A DNA stretch of 16,999 bases from Cloacimonetes bacterium UBA5835 (GTDB lineage: Bacteria > Cloacimonadota > Cloacimonadia > Cloacimonadales > Cloacimonadaceae), in the NCBI GenBank assembly GCA_002432865.1, contig DJGX01000031.1, forward strand, positions 1-16,999, written 5' to 3'. The notes under the pieces were generated by a model that had not been told where the DNA came from, did not search any database, and saw nothing but the letters and a program-made list of their open reading frames with translations. A program made the position numbers and the translations under genes. The first letter of the stretch is position 1; each line of letters starts with the position of its first letter. Positions 15,953-16,999 of the stretch are shown here, piece by piece.

Positions 15953-16609
15953 CTATTTCTGTTTTCTGCGGAATAAGATAAAGGAATATAATACTGGAAC
16001 AAGTATTACGCCTATAATGCACCAAATGCAAATCATCATCAGATTGGTTGGCAGAGGAAGGATCCCCAGCATCATCATGAGAATGCCACCAATCATATAA
16101 AGCCAAGCTCCCAAGCGATGAGTCTGAGACCAATTATCTTCGTCTGAGATAGTCCAAGGAGTACGAATACCCACAAAGAAATTAAGGGGTAGTTTGGGGA
16201 GGAGATTCCCGAGTAGGACAAAGAGCAAACCTAACATCAGAAAAATTGGGTTGCCTGGAAGTTTCTGTGACCCCAATGGCCAAGACAAGCCGTAGATATT
16301 GATCAACCCCATAATAATTAAAAGAATATTTGTAAGTCTGGGCATGACGATGTCAAATCCTTTTTGATTTTGCCGATACTTAGGAGAATACCATGGCATT
16401 AGATACAAAAGCAAAAAAAGAAAGAGATTGATCCCCAAAGCAAAACTCACGGCAGTGCTTTTGGATGCCCAATTATCGATGACTCCTTCGGCATTCCAAT
16501 GAGTTGGAATGCGAGCCTCAGAGTCAATGACCAAAGCTAAACTAATCACGATGGCGATGTAAATTATCAAAATGATTATGCTGCTACGAAACAACTTTAT
16601 GCGTTCCAT
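15953..16609 (-). CDS. SdpI-family integral membrane protein
   Basis: Inner-membrane protein of 218 residues with about six hydrophobic helices. The N-terminal part has the DUF1648 signature RIPTHWNAEGVIDNWASK after the first helix (about residues 8-28). The C-terminal part has the SdpI signature LGNLLPKLPLNFFVGIRTPWTISDEDNWSQTHRLG (given here as LPKLPLNFFVGIRTPW and DEDNWSQTHRLG). SdpI in Bacillus subtilis gives immunity to the SDP toxin and signals to the ArsR-type repressor SdpR; homologues elsewhere mostly have unknown roles. Start ATG 16609 has GAGG 7 nt upstream; an in-frame ATG at 16645 lies inside the ArsR gene and is less likely. It sits 10 nt after the ArsR stop, the same pairing as sdpR-sdpI. 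No toxin gene is visible. Confidence 0.9.
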   Translation of the reverse strand: MERIKLFRSSIIILIIYIAIVISLALVIDSEARIPTHWNAEGVIDNWASKSTAVSFALGINLFLFLLLYLMPWYSPKYRQNQKGFDIVMPRLTNILLIIMGLINIYGLSWPLGSQKLPGNPIFLMLGLLFVLLGNLLPKLPLNFFVGIRTPWTISDEDNWSQTHRLGAWLYMIGGILMMMLGILPLPTNLMMICIWCIIGVILVPVLYSFILFRRKQK

Positions 16610-16619
16610 TATTTTTCCT

Positions 16620-16892
16620 CTATTTTCTGATAAAGTCCCAAACACTAAGCAAGCATCTCCTCAAAAACTCCGGTATTGAGACGATACTGGATGTATATTG
16701 ACCTTTTTTCTTGGCATAGATGATCTCGCTGAAACGCAAGAACTTGAAGTGCGTGTTCAGACTGGCTTTGCTATTCTCAAAGTGCTCAGCCAGCTCAACG
16801 CCAGTGAGACTCACATTTCGCTTGAGTAGCATAAATATCTTTCTCCGATTTTTATCAGCGACAGCTTTGATGGTTTTTCCTAATATATCTAC
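16620..16892 (-). CDS. ArsR/SdpR-family transcriptional regulator with no standard start codon
   Basis: About 90 residues of winged-helix repressor. From the first ATG (16832) only 70 residues are encoded: LTGVELAEHFENSKASLNTH is the recognition region, then FKFLRFSEIIYAKKKGQYTS is the wing. The frame stays open upstream to a TAG at 16899-16901, and this part reads VDILGKTIKAVADKNRRKIF, the missing first helix typical of ArsR proteins (compare the general pattern KALADPTRRKIL). No ATG, GTG, TTG or CTG lies in this stretch; GTA at 16890-16892 sits where the family normally has Met. Possibilities are a rare start codon, a mutation or sequencing error at the start, or a truncated product from 16832, which does have GGAG 10 nt upstream. 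It is followed by the SdpI gene and probably controls it. Confidence 0.75.
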   Translation of the reverse strand, partial: VDILGKTIKAVADKNRRKIFMLLKRNVSLTGVELAEHFENSKASLNTHFKFLRFSEIIYAKKKGQYTSSIVSIPEFLRRCLLSVWDFIRK

Positions 16893-16900
16893 TTTTAACT

Positions 16901-16929
16901 ATTGTATCTGACGCTCCGATTCGCGTCAA
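16901..16929 (-). promoter_or_regulatory. Sigma-70-like promoter of the arsR-sdpI pair
   Basis: On the minus strand TTGACG (plus 16924-16929) and TACAAT (plus 16901-16906) each match consensus at 5 of 6 positions with the ideal 17-bp spacing. Transcription would begin near 16894, only 2-3 nt before the GTA codon at 16892. The mRNA would then be essentially leaderless for the full-length ArsR protein. Confidence 0.7.
16909..16928. promoter_or_regulatory. Candidate ArsR operator inside the promoter
   Basis: A perfect inverted repeat with arms TGACGC (16909-16914) and GCGTCA (16923-16928), separated by 8 bp. It fills the spacer and covers most of the -35 element. This is the expected location for autorepression by an ArsR/SdpR protein. 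Confidence 0.6.
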
Positions 16930-16942
16930 GCTTTTTCTCATT

Positions 16943-16954
16943 CAAAACGTTTTG
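16943..16954. repeat. 12-bp perfect palindrome upstream of the arsR promoter
   Basis: CAAAACGTTTTG is self-complementary over all 12 bases and lies 14 bp upstream of the -35 element. It could be a second regulator site; chance occurrence is also possible. Confidence 0.4.
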
Positions 16955-16976
16955 GTCACAATTATTCCCAAGCACA

Positions 16977-16998
16977 CTATAAAGAGTCACTGAAATCT
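16977..16998 (-). repeat. Right copy of the 22-bp inverted terminal repeat
   Basis: Reverse complement of bases 1-22, exact over 22 positions; one further base (G, 16999) follows. See the left copy for interpretation. Confidence 0.75.
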
Positions 16999-16999
16999 G

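Noticed and set aside
1..16999. The whole window as a transposon or integrative element because of its terminal inverted repeats
   Set aside because: No transposase, integrase or phage gene is present, and fba, gap and fabH are ordinary chromosomal genes; the repeats are better kept as an unexplained observation.
1..16999. CRISPR arrays, tRNA, rRNA and riboswitches
   Set aside because: No regularly spaced repeats, cloverleaf sequences, rRNA signatures or known aptamer motifs were recognised by reading either strand; a covariance-model search was not possible.

Overview
The window looks like a chromosomal contig from an uncultured Gram-negative bacterium of the FCB group. A Cloacimonadota-like (Candidatus Cloacimonas) or related lineage fits best. 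The reasons are moderate-to-low G+C by eye, a TolC/adaptor/RND envelope system, an outer-membrane barrel protein ending in Phe, and a secreted peptidase with the C-terminal YPNPFNPET-type FlgD-Ig/sorting domain that is common in those phyla. This placement is inference; there is no rRNA or tRNA in the window.

Layout on the plus strand: a single outer-membrane protein gene (263-1150) ends at a clear intrinsic terminator. It is followed by a long compact operon (1463-10573): TetR-family regulator, TolC-like outer-membrane factor, lipoprotein adaptor, RND permease, PII-like small protein, unrecognised 123-residue membrane-associated protein, FabH-type ketoacyl-ACP synthase III, and a GNAT-fold acyltransferase-like protein. 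From the TolC gene on, spacings run from 10 nt down to start/stop overlaps of 1 to 10 nt, which points to co-transcription and translational coupling. This operon is the most unusual part of the window: an efflux pump linked to a PII-like candidate regulator and to two acyl-chain or acetyl/acyl-transfer enzymes.

Layout on the minus strand: facing the operon is a secreted multidomain M14 zinc carboxypeptidase (10842-13136) with a strong terminator. Next comes a glycolytic pair, class II fructose-bisphosphate aldolase followed 12 nt later by GAPDH (15341 to 13356), with its own promoter and terminator. About 540 bases with no convincing gene separate this pair from an ArsR-family regulator and SdpI-family membrane protein pair (16892 to 15953). 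That pair is preceded by a good sigma-70-like promoter carrying a perfect inverted repeat between and over the promoter elements. The ArsR reading frame extends upstream of its first ATG with good family similarity, but has no standard start codon there.

The two ends of the window carry the same 22-base sequence in inverted orientation. The genes between are ordinary chromosomal genes, so this is more likely a dispersed repeat at which the contig broke than a transposon, but it deserves a check.
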